From positions 1 to 51,194 of the forward strand of contig DATNQI010000079.1 in assembly GCA_036704125.1 (NCBI GenBank): a stretch of DNA of 51,194 nucleotides, written 5' to 3'. Every line of letters starts with the position of its first letter. The stretch's first letter is position 1. Of the stretch, positions 1 through 7,961 are shown one piece after another. Origin of the DNA: Pantanalinema sp. GTDB lineage: Bacteria; Cyanobacteriota; Sericytochromatia; S15B-MN24; UBA4093. The position numbers were made by a program, and so were the translations under genes. The notes beneath the pieces are model-generated. The model worked only from the letters and a program-made list of their open reading frames with translations. It was not told the DNA's origin and did no database searches.

Positions 1-1095
1 ATGGCCGGGATCAACATCGGTCGCAACTTGAACAACAGCCCGGACATCCGCACCGGCGCGCAGGGCGGTGCCCAGAGCGCGCCCCGCGTCACGGGCCCCA
101 CCGCCCCCAACCTGGAACAGGCCGCGAAAGAGCGCCCCTCGGGCCCCCAGTACTTCGGCTACCACAACGACGCCTCGATCGCCGCCCGCCTCGCCCAGCA
201 GGGCATCGCCCCCAACCCCGTCAACCTGCGCCTCGCTCAGCAGATGCTGCGCTACGGCATCCCGCTCGGAGCCGACGCCCTCAACCAGTTCCGCCAGATG
301 TGGCAGAGCATGGGCAGCGCCTCGCTGGTCGAGCTGGAGGCGCTTCTGGCCCTCTTCACCCAGGGCATCGAGGCCGCCCCCCAGAACGTCGCCGCCATGA
401 CCCAGCTGCTCAACGGCGGCCCCATGAGCCACCTGCTCGCCCAGCTCACCATGGCCCTCAAGAACCAGACCACCCTCGGCCCCCAGCTCCAGGAGATCAA
501 GGCCCAGCTCAACGCCTTCTGGAAGCTCGGCACCAGCCCCGACCAGCTCGGAGCCGATCTCGCTCAGTTCCAGCAGCTCAAGCAGCAGCTCTCCCGGATG
601 CTCGCGGGCCTCGACCCGACCAAGGTCCCCGGCGAGCTCATCGGTGAGCTCTCGCAGCTCAAGGACTTGCTCCACGCCCAGCAGATGCTGCTCAAGAACC
701 CCCAGAACTCGGTCTACGTGCCCTTCTACCAGTGGCGCGACCAGCAGCCCATGCCGGGCGAGCTGCTGGTCGAGACCGAGGACAACCCCAGCTTCCAGGC
801 GGCGGGCTTCGCCCAGGTCACCCTCGCGGTCGAGACCCGCAACATGGGCCGCATGACCGTCAGTTTCACCACCGTCCGCGGCCACCTGACGGTCAAGCTC
901 GAGGTCCAGGACATCGCGACCAAGCAGTTCCTCGAGCGGGGGCTGCCCGACCTGCGCCACCGACTCACCTTCCGCACGCCCTACCAGGTCGCCACCATCA
1001 TGTGCGTGCCCACGGGCCAGGAGCGCGCGACCAGCGTCCTCTTGCCCAAGCGACGCGACCTGCGCAAGCTCGGCCGCGCGATCGGGGTGATCTAG
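1..1095 (+). CDS. FliK-like flagellar hook-length control protein (C-terminal domain)
   Basis: A 364-residue protein with no signal peptide. The first 110 residues or so are Pro/Gln/Ala-rich and probably disordered, and the middle (about 110-235) is helical and Leu/Gln-rich. The last 100 residues resemble the FliK C-terminal domain: a beta-rich stretch with MGRMTVSF and LTVKLEV, then FLERGLPDLRHRL, matching the usual GR-x-V ... LE-x-x-LP-x-LR pattern. FliK measures the hook and makes FlhB switch export specificity. It lies immediately before an FlhB-C-like gene and the flagellar rod genes, which fits that job. The window begins exactly at this ATG, so no ribosome site is visible and a longer N-terminus cannot be excluded. 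Overall similarity is weak and the call rests on the C-terminal pattern plus context. Confidence 0.5.
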   Translation: MAGINIGRNLNNSPDIRTGAQGGAQSAPRVTGPTAPNLEQAAKERPSGPQYFGYHNDASIAARLAQQGIAPNPVNLRLAQQMLRYGIPLGADALNQFRQMWQSMGSASLVELEALLALFTQGIEAAPQNVAAMTQLLNGGPMSHLLAQLTMALKNQTTLGPQLQEIKAQLNAFWKLGTSPDQLGADLAQFQQLKQQLSRMLAGLDPTKVPGELIGELSQLKDLLHAQQMLLKNPQNSVYVPFYQWRDQQPMPGELLVETEDNPSFQAAGFAQVTLAVETRNMGRMTVSFTTVRGHLTVKLEVQDIATKQFLERGLPDLRHRLTFRTPYQVATIMCVPTGQERATSVLLPKRRDLRKLGRAIGVI

Positions 1096-1096
1096 A

Positions 1097-1339
1097 ATGG
1101 CCGACCAGGAGCGCAAGCGACTCACCAGGCTCCCCGCAAGGACCGGCCAGGCCCCCGACCAGGCGCCGGTGACCGGCAGCCCGAAGCCCACCCACCCCGC
1201 CGTCGCGGACATCCTTCAGGGGCTCGCCGTCCAGCAGGCCGTACCCACCGAGCTGATGCCCGCCATCTCGGAGATGCTGACCTACATCTACCAGATGGAC
1301 GACGTGGCCGAGAAGCGCAAGCAGATCCAGAGGAGGTAG
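1097..1339 (+). CDS. Short FlhB C-terminal-domain-like protein
   Basis: An 80-residue soluble protein starting one base after the preceding stop. Its last 35 residues, with VPTELMPAISEMLTYIYQMD, match the end of the FlhB cytoplasmic domain (typically IPxELYxAVAEVLAYVYxL). Before that, PKPTHPAVA recalls the FlhB autocleavage region NPTHxAVA, but Asn is Lys and about 50 residues of the normal domain are missing, so self-cleavage is not expected. Free FlhB-C-like proteins occur in other bacteria beside FliK-like genes (the Bacillus ylqG/ylqH pair is the comparison I have in mind). A role in export switching is inference. The ribosome site of the next gene (GAGGAGG) lies inside its last codons. 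It could also be an unrelated small protein. Confidence 0.42.
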   Translation: MADQERKRLTRLPARTGQAPDQAPVTGSPKPTHPAVADILQGLAVQQAVPTELMPAISEMLTYIYQMDDVAEKRKQIQRR

Positions 1340-1342
1340 CCC

Positions 1343-2080
1343 ATGCTCAGAGGAATCTACTCGGCCGCCACGGGCATGATGTTCCAGATGCAGCAGGTCA
1401 ACACCATCGCCAACAACCTCGCCAACGTCGAGACCAACGGCTACAAGCGCAAGGAGCTGATGGGCTCCTCGTTCGGCGATCTGCTGGTCCAGTTCACCGA
1501 CCAGGCCCCGGGCACCGAGAACGTCATCGGCACCGGGGTCAAGACCGACGGCATCTCCCGCTACGAGACCCCGGGCAACCTGGTCCAGACGAGCAACCGC
1601 TTCAACGTGGCGATCGCAAGCACCGGCTACTTCCTCACCCGGGGCGCCGACGGCGTCGAGAAGGTCACCCGCGACGGCGACTTCCAGCCCGACACCAACG
1701 GCCGCCTCGCCACCCGCTCGGGCGACCTGGTGCTCGGCACCGACCGCCGACCGATCTTGCTCACCGGCGACCTCCACAACATGCAGATCGCCGAGGACGG
1801 CCGGATCACGGTGGGCGATCAGCAACTGGGCACCCTCATGGTCGTCGAGCCGCCCAAGATCGCCCTCGAGACCCAGTTCCCCCTCGCCCCCCCGGGCCTG
1901 CCCCCTTCGACCAACGTCTCGATCAAGCAGGGCTTCCTCGAGCACTCCAACGTCAACGTCGTCACCGAGATGGTCTCGATGATGACCGCCAACCGGGCCT
2001 ACGGCTTCGGCCAGAAGGTCATCAGCGCCCACGACCAGATCCTCCAGAAGGCCGCCAACGACCTCGGCCGCATCTCGTAA
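1343..2080 (+). CDS. flgF: Flagellar basal-body rod protein FlgF
   Basis: A 245-residue member of the FlgF/FlgG rod-hook family. It has the N-terminal rod motif (GIYSAATGMMFQMQQVNTIA, NNLANVETNGYKR), a central domain with the FNVAIASTGYFLTRG signature and the conserved C-terminal helix (LEHSNVNVVTEMVSMM). Such proteins leave through the flagellar type III exporter without a Sec signal and polymerise into the rod. The ATG follows GAGGAGG at good distance. Called FlgF because a second, more canonical paralogue (flgG) follows 21 bases later. The order FlgF-FlgG is standard. The region before the C-terminus is Pro-rich (LAPPGLPP), which is mildly unusual. Confidence 0.85.
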   Translation: MLRGIYSAATGMMFQMQQVNTIANNLANVETNGYKRKELMGSSFGDLLVQFTDQAPGTENVIGTGVKTDGISRYETPGNLVQTSNRFNVAIASTGYFLTRGADGVEKVTRDGDFQPDTNGRLATRSGDLVLGTDRRPILLTGDLHNMQIAEDGRITVGDQQLGTLMVVEPPKIALETQFPLAPPGLPPSTNVSIKQGFLEHSNVNVVTEMVSMMTANRAYGFGQKVISAHDQILQKAANDLGRIS

Positions 2081-2101
2081 ACAAGCGGAAAGGAGCCCGC
2101 C

Positions 2102-2869
2102 ATGATCCACGGCATTTGGACCGCAGCGACCGGCATGCAGGCGCAGCAGATGCGAATCGACGTCATCGCCAACAACCTGTCGAACGTGAACACCACGTCC
2201 TACAAGCGCTCGGCCGTCGACTTCCAGGACCTCTTGTACCAGACCATCAACCAGCCCGGCACCGACAACGCGGGCGTCCAGATCGGCCTCGGCGTGCGGC
2301 CGGTGGCGGTGACCAAGATCTACGACCAGGGCAACCTCCAGGTCACCAACAACCCCCTCGACCTGGCCATCGACGGCGACGGCTTCTTCGCCGTGACCCA
2401 GATCAACGGGCAGGTGGCCTACACCCGCGACGGCTCCTTCAAGCTGGACGCCACCGGGCGCCTGGTGACCTCGACCGGCCAGCCCCTGGATCCCCCCATC
2501 ACCATCGCCCCCGGGACCTCCAACCTCTACATCCGCAAGGACGGCGCGGTCTTCGGCACCCCGCCCAACGCCACCGAGCAGCAGATCATCGGCCAGATCC
2601 AGCTGACCCAGTTCACCAACCCGGCGGGACTCCAGGCCATCGGCAACAACCTCGCGGTCGAGACCTCGGCCTCGGGACCGGCCCGGCAAGGGCAGCCGGC
2701 CATTGAAGGTTACGGCGGTTTGCGTCAAGGTGCTCTTGAGGCCTCGAACGTCGAGCTGGTGCGCGAGATGGTCATGATGATCGCGACCCAGAAGGCTTAC
2801 GACACGTCCTCGAAGGCCATCACCGTCTCCGACAAGATGATGGAGACCGCCAACCAGCTCCAGCGCTAG
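2102..2869 (+). CDS. flgG: Flagellar distal rod protein FlgG
   Basis: A 255-residue distal rod protein of normal length. N-terminal motif GIWTAATGMQAQQMRIDVIA followed by NNLSNVNTTSYKR, central LDLAIDGDGFFAV and TRDGSFKLDATGRLV, and C-terminal LEASNVELVREMVMMI are all FlgG hallmarks. It forms the distal rod that passes through the P and L rings, whose genes flgI and flgH lie just downstream. The start ATG is preceded by AAAGGAG. It is exported by the flagellar type III apparatus and has no Sec signal. Confidence 0.93.
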   Translation: MIHGIWTAATGMQAQQMRIDVIANNLSNVNTTSYKRSAVDFQDLLYQTINQPGTDNAGVQIGLGVRPVAVTKIYDQGNLQVTNNPLDLAIDGDGFFAVTQINGQVAYTRDGSFKLDATGRLVTSTGQPLDPPITIAPGTSNLYIRKDGAVFGTPPNATEQQIIGQIQLTQFTNPAGLQAIGNNLAVETSASGPARQGQPAIEGYGGLRQGALEASNVELVREMVMMIATQKAYDTSSKAITVSDKMMETANQLQR

Positions 2870-2885
2870 CCCAAAGGGAGGAATC

Positions 2886-3629
2886 TTGGCCCGTTTCGTC
2901 GCTATCCTGTCCCGCGTCGCGGCGCTCTGCGCCGTCTGGGGGTGCCTGCTGCCCTCGGCGGCCTGGGCCGCGCCCGTCCGCGAGGCGGACCTGCTCGGCT
3001 TCATCGGCGAGCAGGTCGCCCTGCGCCAGCAAGCCGATCCCAAGCGGGTCGAGGTCCACTGGAACGGCCCGAGCCTCGCCTCGCTTATGGGCAGCAGGCC
3101 CCTGCCCGAAGGCACCGCGCGCTTCGCGATCGTCGGCACGCCGCGCCTGCTGGGCCGAACGGCCGTACCGATTTCGATCGAGATCGACGGCAAGAAGCTC
3201 AAGACCGTGTACCCGCGCGTCGAGATCAAGGTATGGCAGGACGTGTGGGTCTCGACCGAGACCCTGCACCGGGGCCGCCTCTTCGCACCGTCCCTGGGCC
3301 GCGCCGAGCGCCGCAGCCTCGAGACGGTGATGGGCGCGCCCGCAACCTCGCTCTCCACCCTCGAGGGGGCCGTGGTCAAGCGCGAGGTGCCCGCCGGGGC
3401 GGTGCTGGTCAACGAGATGTTCGACCTGCCCGCCCTGGTCAAGACCGGCAAGGAGGTCACGGTGAAGCTGGTCAGCGGCGAGCTGGTCATCGTGACGCGC
3501 GCGCAGGCGGTGGCCGACGGGACCATGGGCCAGCTGGTCCGGGTGTTCAACCCCGACTCCCGCAAGGACTACGTGGCGCGGGTGACAGGAATCGACCAGG
3601 TCGAGGTTCGCCTCGAGGAAGCCCCCTAG
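2886..3629 (+). CDS. flgA: Flagellar P-ring assembly chaperone FlgA
   Basis: A 247-residue Sec-exported protein. The first 28 residues are a signal peptide ending near AAWA. The C-terminal half is the SAF/FlgA domain: EVPAGAVLVNEMF, then VTVKLVSGELVIVTRAQA and the terminal VRVFNPDSRKDYVARVTG, typical of FlgA. FlgA is the periplasmic chaperone for P-ring subunit FlgI, encoded two genes downstream. Translation starts at TTG, supported by GGGAGG six bases upstream. The N-terminal half is weakly conserved, as usual for the family. Confidence 0.82.
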   Translation: MARFVAILSRVAALCAVWGCLLPSAAWAAPVREADLLGFIGEQVALRQQADPKRVEVHWNGPSLASLMGSRPLPEGTARFAIVGTPRLLGRTAVPISIEIDGKKLKTVYPRVEIKVWQDVWVSTETLHRGRLFAPSLGRAERRSLETVMGAPATSLSTLEGAVVKREVPAGAVLVNEMFDLPALVKTGKEVTVKLVSGELVIVTRAQAVADGTMGQLVRVFNPDSRKDYVARVTGIDQVEVRLEEAP

Positions 3630-3649
3630 GGCAAGGAAAAGGGTTCGAC

Positions 3650-4258
3650 ATGCGACGGATGGTTTTAGCCCTGACGGCTGCCCTGCTGCTTGCGCCCGGC
3701 GCGCTCGCGCCGGCCATGGCCGACAGCCTCTACACCGAGGACTCGGGCGGCTTCCTCACCGATCGCCTGGGCGATCGCCGCTCCACCCTGGGTCCCGGAG
3801 CGCTGGTGACGGTGCTCGTCACCGAGAACATGGTCGCAAGCTCGGGGGCGACCACCAAGGCCTCCAAGCAGGCCCGGACCCAGGCCAGCTGGGACTTCGG
3901 CTCCTTGATCGGGGGCGCCGGAGGCAAGGGCACCTGGGACATGAACGGCAAGAACGACTTCCAGGGCGACGGCGTGACCAAGCGCGCCGACACCATCACC
4001 CTCCTGGTAGCGGCCACCATCCAGGAGATCCTGCCCGACGGCAGCCTGCGCCTGGCAGGTGAGAAGAAGCTCCGGGTCAACGACGAGGAGAGCACCGTCG
4101 TCATCTCGGGCATCGTGCGCCCCTACGACATCGACGGCGCCAACCAGATCCAGTCCACCAAGGTCGCCAACCTCAAGGTCGACTTCCGCGGGGCCGGCTC
4201 GGCCTCGTCCAAGGCGACCCCCGGCATCCTATCCCGCCTGTTCAACTGGCTGTTCTAA
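3650..4258 (+). CDS. flgH: Flagellar L-ring protein FlgH, without a lipobox
   Basis: A 202-residue outer-membrane L-ring protein. The conserved FlgH core is clear: SLYTEDSGGFLTDR, GALVTVLVTE, then LLVAATIQEILPDGSLRLAGEK and VVISGIVRPYDID. Normal FlgH proteins are lipoproteins anchored through an N-terminal Cys. Here the signal peptide (residues 1-24, ending AMAD) has no Cys, and there is none in the whole protein, so it should be cut by signal peptidase I. The ATG at 3650 follows AAGGAAAAG. The frame stays open far upstream over flgA, but no FlgH similarity is seen there. It lies 12 bases before flgI. Confidence 0.9.
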   Translation: MRRMVLALTAALLLAPGALAPAMADSLYTEDSGGFLTDRLGDRRSTLGPGALVTVLVTENMVASSGATTKASKQARTQASWDFGSLIGGAGGKGTWDMNGKNDFQGDGVTKRADTITLLVAATIQEILPDGSLRLAGEKKLRVNDEESTVVISGIVRPYDIDGANQIQSTKVANLKVDFRGAGSASSKATPGILSRLFNWLF

Positions 4259-4270
4259 GCAGGAAGCCTC

Positions 4271-5395
4271 ATGCGAAAGATCCTCGTCCTCATCCTCGCG
4301 ATCGCCCTCCCCCTCGGCCTGTGCGCCCCAAGCGGCGCCCAGGCCCTCAGGGGCGGCACGCCCCTGCGCCTCAAGGACATCGCCAGCATCCAGGGGGCCA
4401 CCGACAACCAGCTGCAGGGCATGGGGCTCGTGATCGGCCTCAATCAGTCCGGCGACACCGTCTCGACCGGCTTCACCGACCGGGTGCTCAAGAACTTCAT
4501 CATGAACGCCGGGATCTACATCCCCCAGGAGCGGATCCGCGTCAAGAACGTGGCGGTCGTGGCGGTGCGGGCCAACCTGCCCCCCTTCGTGAAGCCCGGC
4601 CAGAAGATCGACGTGACGGTCGCCTCGATCGGCGACGCCAAGAGCCTCGCCGACGGCGTCCTGATCGGCGGCGAGCTGCGCGGGCCCGACGGCAAGGTCT
4701 ACGCCACCGCCGAGGGCGCGCTCTCGACCGGCGGCTTCGGCGTCGAGGCCAACGGCAGCCAGGTCCGCAAGAACCAGACGCTGGTGGCCCGCATCCCGAA
4801 CGGCGGCATCGTCCAGCGCGAGGTGCCCGTCACCATGCTGGACGCCAACGGCTTCATGTACGTCAATCTGGCGCAGCCCGACTTCGTGACCGCCTCGCGC
4901 GTCGCGAGCACCATCACCAAGTCCCAGCTCGGCATGGCCCAGGCGGTGGACGCCGGCACCGTCCGGGTCTACGTCAACACCTCGTACCGGGACAACCTGG
5001 TGGACCTCATCGCCCGCATCGAGCAGGTCGCGGTGCTGCCGGACGCGATCGCCAAGGTCGTGATCGACGAGCGCAGCGGCACGGTGATCCTGGGATCCGG
5101 CGTCCGGATCGGCGCCGTGGCGGTCTCGCACGGCAACCTGATCGTGCGGGTGGACACCAAGCAGACCGTCTCCCAGCCCAATGCCCTCTCGGGCGGCGGC
5201 ACCGCCGTCACCACCGAGTCGACCGTCACCGCGGACGAGCAGAAGGCCAAGACCGTGGTCTTCGAGTCCGGAACGACCCTCGGCCAGCTGGTGCGGGCCC
5301 TCAACGCCCTGGGCACCACCCCGCGCGACATGATCTCCATCCTGCAGGCGGTCAAGGCCGCCGGCGCCCTCAACGCCCAGCTCGAGATCATCTAG
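4271..5395 (+). CDS. flgI: Flagellar P-ring protein FlgI
   Basis: A 374-residue periplasmic P-ring subunit of usual length. A signal peptide (residues 1-25, ending SGAQA) precedes the family core: RLKDIASIQGATDNQLQGMG, LVIGLNQSGDTV, KNVAVVAVRANLPPF and IDVTVASIGDAKSLADGVL. The C-terminus LVRALNALGTTPRDMISILQ is diagnostic. It polymerises around the rod in the peptidoglycan layer with help from FlgA. The start has AGGAAGC upstream. FlgI together with FlgH shows a full diderm flagellar bushing. Confidence 0.95.
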   Translation: MRKILVLILAIALPLGLCAPSGAQALRGGTPLRLKDIASIQGATDNQLQGMGLVIGLNQSGDTVSTGFTDRVLKNFIMNAGIYIPQERIRVKNVAVVAVRANLPPFVKPGQKIDVTVASIGDAKSLADGVLIGGELRGPDGKVYATAEGALSTGGFGVEANGSQVRKNQTLVARIPNGGIVQREVPVTMLDANGFMYVNLAQPDFVTASRVASTITKSQLGMAQAVDAGTVRVYVNTSYRDNLVDLIARIEQVAVLPDAIAKVVIDERSGTVILGSGVRIGAVAVSHGNLIVRVDTKQTVSQPNALSGGGTAVTTESTVTADEQKAKTVVFESGTTLGQLVRALNALGTTPRDMISILQAVKAAGALNAQLEII

Positions 5396-5407
5396 GAGAA
5401 AGGCGTC

Positions 5408-5755
5408 ATGGACATCAACGGCTTGCCGCAACCGCCTCGCCTGCCCTTCGCGCCGATCTCCGGAGTAGCTGGCGAGGGGAGGTTACCTTCGGCCTCCGGC
5501 GAGGTACAACAGAATGAAACGAGGGAAGCGGCGGAAAGCTTCGCGAGCTACCTCTATGCCCAGGTGTTCTCCCAGATGCGGCCCGAAGACTCCGGCGAGG
5601 AGGGCGGGATGTTCTCCGGCGAGCAGGCGGGCATGTTCATGGACTTCTTCGATCAGGCGCTCGGCAAGCACTACGCCACGAACGGCGGGAACGCCCTGGT
5701 TGAGCAACTGGTGGCACAGATGACGCGCCAGCAAGGGCAGAGCGCCCGAGAGTAA
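5408..5755 (+). CDS. flgJ: FlgJ-type rod-binding protein without muramidase domain
   Basis: A 115-residue protein holding only the rod-binding domain of FlgJ. Residues 35-110 match it: AAESFASYLYAQVFSQMRP, a Gly/Glu turn, then AGMFMDFFDQALGKHYA. In gammaproteobacteria FlgJ also carries a C-terminal glucosaminidase that opens peptidoglycan for the rod. That part is absent, so wall opening must come from another enzyme. It starts 12 bases after flgI with AGGAGAAAGG upstream, consistent with one transcript. Short FlgJ proteins are common outside gammaproteobacteria. Confidence 0.82.
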   Translation: MDINGLPQPPRLPFAPISGVAGEGRLPSASGEVQQNETREAAESFASYLYAQVFSQMRPEDSGEEGGMFSGEQAGMFMDFFDQALGKHYATNGGNALVEQLVAQMTRQQGQSARE

Positions 5756-5770
5756 GACAGTGGAGTGGTC

Positions 5771-6496
5771 GTGTTAAAAAAGCCTGTCTCGCTAGAGGGG
5801 AAGCGCAGCCTCGACAACGCCGCCATCAAGCAGTACATGCCGATGGTCCGGGCGATCGCGCGCCGCATCTCGACCAAGCTGCCACGTCACTACGACATGG
5901 AGGACCTGATCTCCGACGGCGTGATGGGCCTGATGGCGGCCTCCGAGCGCTTCGATCCCGAGCGGGGCGTCAAGTTCGAGACCTTCGCGACCTACTACAT
6001 CAAGGGCGCCATCCTCGACAACCTGCCCAAGCTGCCCACCGTTCCCAAGAGCCAGCGGGTGCAGGCGGCCATGGCCCAGGCCGAGGAGGAGGCCATCCTC
6101 AACGAGGGCGAGCAGGCCGAATCCGACGCCACCGTCCTGGTCAACCAGATCCAGCAGCTGACCTACTCGTACATCCTCTCGCTGGACGCCCCCCAGGGAT
6201 CCGACGGCGAGGAGAGCTTCTCTTTGCTCAACCAGCTGGGCGCCGCCGACACCATCCAGCACGACATGGAGCTCGAGGAGCTGCAGCAGCTCCTGCGCCT
6301 GACCATCGAGCAGCTGCCCGTGCAGGAGCGCACCACCCTGCGCTGCTACTACTTCCAGAAGATGTCCTTCAACGAGATCGGCCAGAAGCTGGGCCTCTCC
6401 GAGTCGTGGGTGAGTCGCATCCACCGCCGCGCCCTGGAACAGCTGCGCCAGAAGCTCGGCAAGAAGAAGAGCCTCGACGACTTTATCAGCTGGTAG
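5771..6496 (+). CDS. fliA: Flagellar sigma factor FliA (sigma-28/WhiG group)
   Basis: A 241-residue sigma-70 family protein with regions 2, 3 and 4. Region 2 contains DLISDGVMGLMAASERFDP and GVKFETFATYYIKGAILDNL. Region 4 contains LPVQERTTLRCYYFQKMSF and the helix-turn-helix EIGQKLGLSESWVSRIHRRA. The FliA/WhiG group drives late flagellar genes. I start it at GTG 5771 because GGAG ends five bases upstream; an in-frame GTG at 5765 would overlap that site. The gene sits inside the structural cluster, between flgJ and flgB, rather than near chemotaxis or flhF genes. No anti-sigma factor gene flgM is visible nearby. Confidence 0.87.
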   Translation: MLKKPVSLEGKRSLDNAAIKQYMPMVRAIARRISTKLPRHYDMEDLISDGVMGLMAASERFDPERGVKFETFATYYIKGAILDNLPKLPTVPKSQRVQAAMAQAEEEAILNEGEQAESDATVLVNQIQQLTYSYILSLDAPQGSDGEESFSLLNQLGAADTIQHDMELEELQQLLRLTIEQLPVQERTTLRCYYFQKMSFNEIGQKLGLSESWVSRIHRRALEQLRQKLGKKKSLDDFISW

Positions 6497-6519
6497 CCGC
6501 AGGCGCTAGCTGGTAGCCG
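6488..6519 (+). repeat. Short direct repeat at the end of fliA
   Basis: AGCTGGTAGCCG occurs twice, at 6488-6499 and 6508-6519, a 20-base step. The first copy covers the fliA stop codon. It looks like a small tandem duplication; no function is evident. Confidence 0.6.
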
Positions 6520-6563
6520 TAAAGCGGCCTGACAAGCTTAATCCAAGGTTTACAACGATCCGC

Positions 6564-6592
6564 CCCCTGTCTGGGTACAAACCAGACAGGGG
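6564..6592 (+). terminator. Hairpin between fliA and flgB
   Basis: Perfect 11-bp stem CCCCTGTCTGG / CCAGACAGGGG with a 7-base loop. No T-tract follows, so it may be a weak or factor-dependent terminator, or an RNA-stabilising hairpin separating the fliA-side transcript from flgB. Confidence 0.5.
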
Positions 6593-6678
6593 CTCGCTCA
6601 TGTACATAACGCACGGAAGCGCCCGGTCGCTTGCGCCATACTGAGACTGGGGAACGCTCCCCGAACGGAGGTAGCCAC

Positions 6679-7098
6679 GTGATCAGCCGTGAGGTCCGCG
6701 GCCTCGAGCGCGCCATGGACGGCCTGGCCGCCCGCTTCGCCGCCCAGGCCAACAACATCGCCAACATCAACACGCCGCAGTACGCGCGGCAGGACGTGCG
6801 CTTCGAGGACGCCCTGGTCTCGGCCATGGACTCCGAGCCCGCCCCCGGCGTGGACCAGGCGCAGGATCCGTTCACCAACCTGTTCGGCTCGGCGGCGCGC
6901 CCCACCGACGACATGCTCGAGACCTTCAACCCCTCGATCACCGTCGCCAAGGGCCAGGGCATGCGCCGCGACGGCAACGGGGTCTCCCTCGAGCACGAGA
7001 TGAGCCAGATGGTCCAGTCGGTCGAGAAGTACAACACCCTCGCCACCCAGATCGCCACCCAGTACCGCACCTTCAAGTTCATCACCGACCAGAAGTAG
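6679..7098 (+). CDS. flgB: Flagellar proximal rod protein FlgB
   Basis: A 139-residue rod protein. The rod motif reads LERAMDGLAARFAAQANNIA followed by NINTPQYARQDVRFEDAL. The C-terminal helix VSLEHEMSQMVQSVEKYNTL is typical of FlgB. GTG at 6679 is chosen because GGAGGT lies six bases upstream. The frame extends further up (a TTG at 6631) but with no ribosome site or homology. It begins the flgB-flgC-fliE-fliF-flhA block and is exported by the type III apparatus. Confidence 0.9.
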   Translation: MISREVRGLERAMDGLAARFAAQANNIANINTPQYARQDVRFEDALVSAMDSEPAPGVDQAQDPFTNLFGSAARPTDDMLETFNPSITVAKGQGMRRDGNGVSLEHEMSQMVQSVEKYNTLATQIATQYRTFKFITDQK

Positions 7099-7112
7099 GG
7101 TAGGAGGAGCAG

Positions 7113-7520
7113 ATGAGCCTTCAAAAGGTATTCGACACCGGCGCGAGCGCCATGACCGCCAACCGCTTCTGGCTGGAGGCCATCTCCAACAACATGGCCA
7201 ACGCCAACGTGACGCGCACCGCCGAGGGCGGGCCCTACCAGCGCCAGATCCCGGTGTTCCAGCAGATCCTCGACGAGGAGACGGGCCTGGGCAAGGGGGT
7301 GCAGGTCTCGGGCACCGTGCGCGACGCGACGCCGGGCGAGCTGGTCTACAAGCCGGGCCACCCCGACGCGGACGCCAACGGCTTCGTGCGGATGCCCAAC
7401 GTCAACATCGTCACCGAGATGGTGGACATGATCACCGTCCAGCGCGCCTTCGACGCCAACGTCACCGCCTTCAACGCGGGCAAGAACATGCACCAGAAGG
7501 CCCTCGAGATCGGCCGATAA
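7113..7520 (+). CDS. flgC: Flagellar proximal rod protein FlgC
   Basis: A 135-residue rod protein of usual FlgC length. Key blocks are ANRFWLEAISNNMANANVTR, GPYQRQIPVF, PGHPDADANGFVRMPNVN and VTEMVDMITVQRAFDANVTA. It forms the proximal rod with FlgB, FlgF and FliE. GTAGGAGGAG just before the ATG is a strong ribosome site. It lies 14 bases after flgB. Confidence 0.93.
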   Translation: MSLQKVFDTGASAMTANRFWLEAISNNMANANVTRTAEGGPYQRQIPVFQQILDEETGLGKGVQVSGTVRDATPGELVYKPGHPDADANGFVRMPNVNIVTEMVDMITVQRAFDANVTAFNAGKNMHQKALEIGR

Positions 7521-7552
7521 GCGCCTGCGGCTCAGAAAGCTAGGTAACCCTC

Positions 7553-7939
7553 ATGCTCGTCAACCAGAACTTCATGCCCGGCCTCAACCGCCAGGCGCCC
7601 GGCATCGGCGGGGGCTTCCCCGAGTTCCCCTCGCTCGACTTCTCGATCGACACCAACCCCGAGTTCGGCGACGCGGCGATCGACGGCTTCGGCCAGAAGG
7701 CGGACGCCAACAACGGCCGCAGCTTCGCCGACCTCTTGACCGAGGCCATCGACGGGGTCTCGGCCCAGGACAACAAGGCCGTGCAGACCGGCCTCGACTT
7801 CGCCCTCGGGCGCAACGACGTGGACGTCCACCAGGTGATGATCGAGCAGGCCAAGGCCGAATCGCAGCTCCACCTGATGTCCGCCGTCACCAACAAGGTC
7901 GCGTCCAGCTACCAGACCTTGATGAACATGCAGATCTGA
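7553..7939 (+). CDS. fliE: MS-ring/rod junction protein FliE
   Basis: A 128-residue protein whose C-terminal half is FliE: SFADLLTEAIDGVSAQDNKA, then DVDVHQVMIEQAKAESQLHL and VASSYQTLMNMQI. FliE joins the MS ring (FliF) to the rod (FlgB) and activates export. The first 55 residues are Gly/Pro/Asp-rich and poorly conserved, making this somewhat longer than typical FliE (about 100-110 residues). The ribosome site upstream is weak. It lies directly before fliF, the common order. Confidence 0.88.
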   Translation: MLVNQNFMPGLNRQAPGIGGGFPEFPSLDFSIDTNPEFGDAAIDGFGQKADANNGRSFADLLTEAIDGVSAQDNKAVQTGLDFALGRNDVDVHQVMIEQAKAESQLHLMSAVTNKVASSYQTLMNMQI

Positions 7940-7961
7940 CCCTCAGAGGCGCCCACCCACC

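Noticed and set aside
998-3565. Long open frame on the minus strand across flgF, flgG and flgA
   Set aside because: It is antisense to clear flagellar genes and has the Gly/Val/Asp/Leu-rich, low-complexity look of GC-rich shadow frames. The same applies to long frames opposite flhA, dinG-htrA, ppc and the porin.
3650-4258. FlgH as part of a longer fused protein starting near 2942
   Set aside because: The frame is open upstream over flgA, but that part is an out-of-frame shadow of flgA. The ATG at 3650 has its own ribosome site and signal peptide.
7513-7520. Perfect sigma-28 -10 sequence GCCGATAA at the flgC stop codon
   Set aside because: It is part of the coding end of flgC (Gly-Arg-stop) and the bases 15 upstream are CAGA, not TAAA. 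Probably chance.
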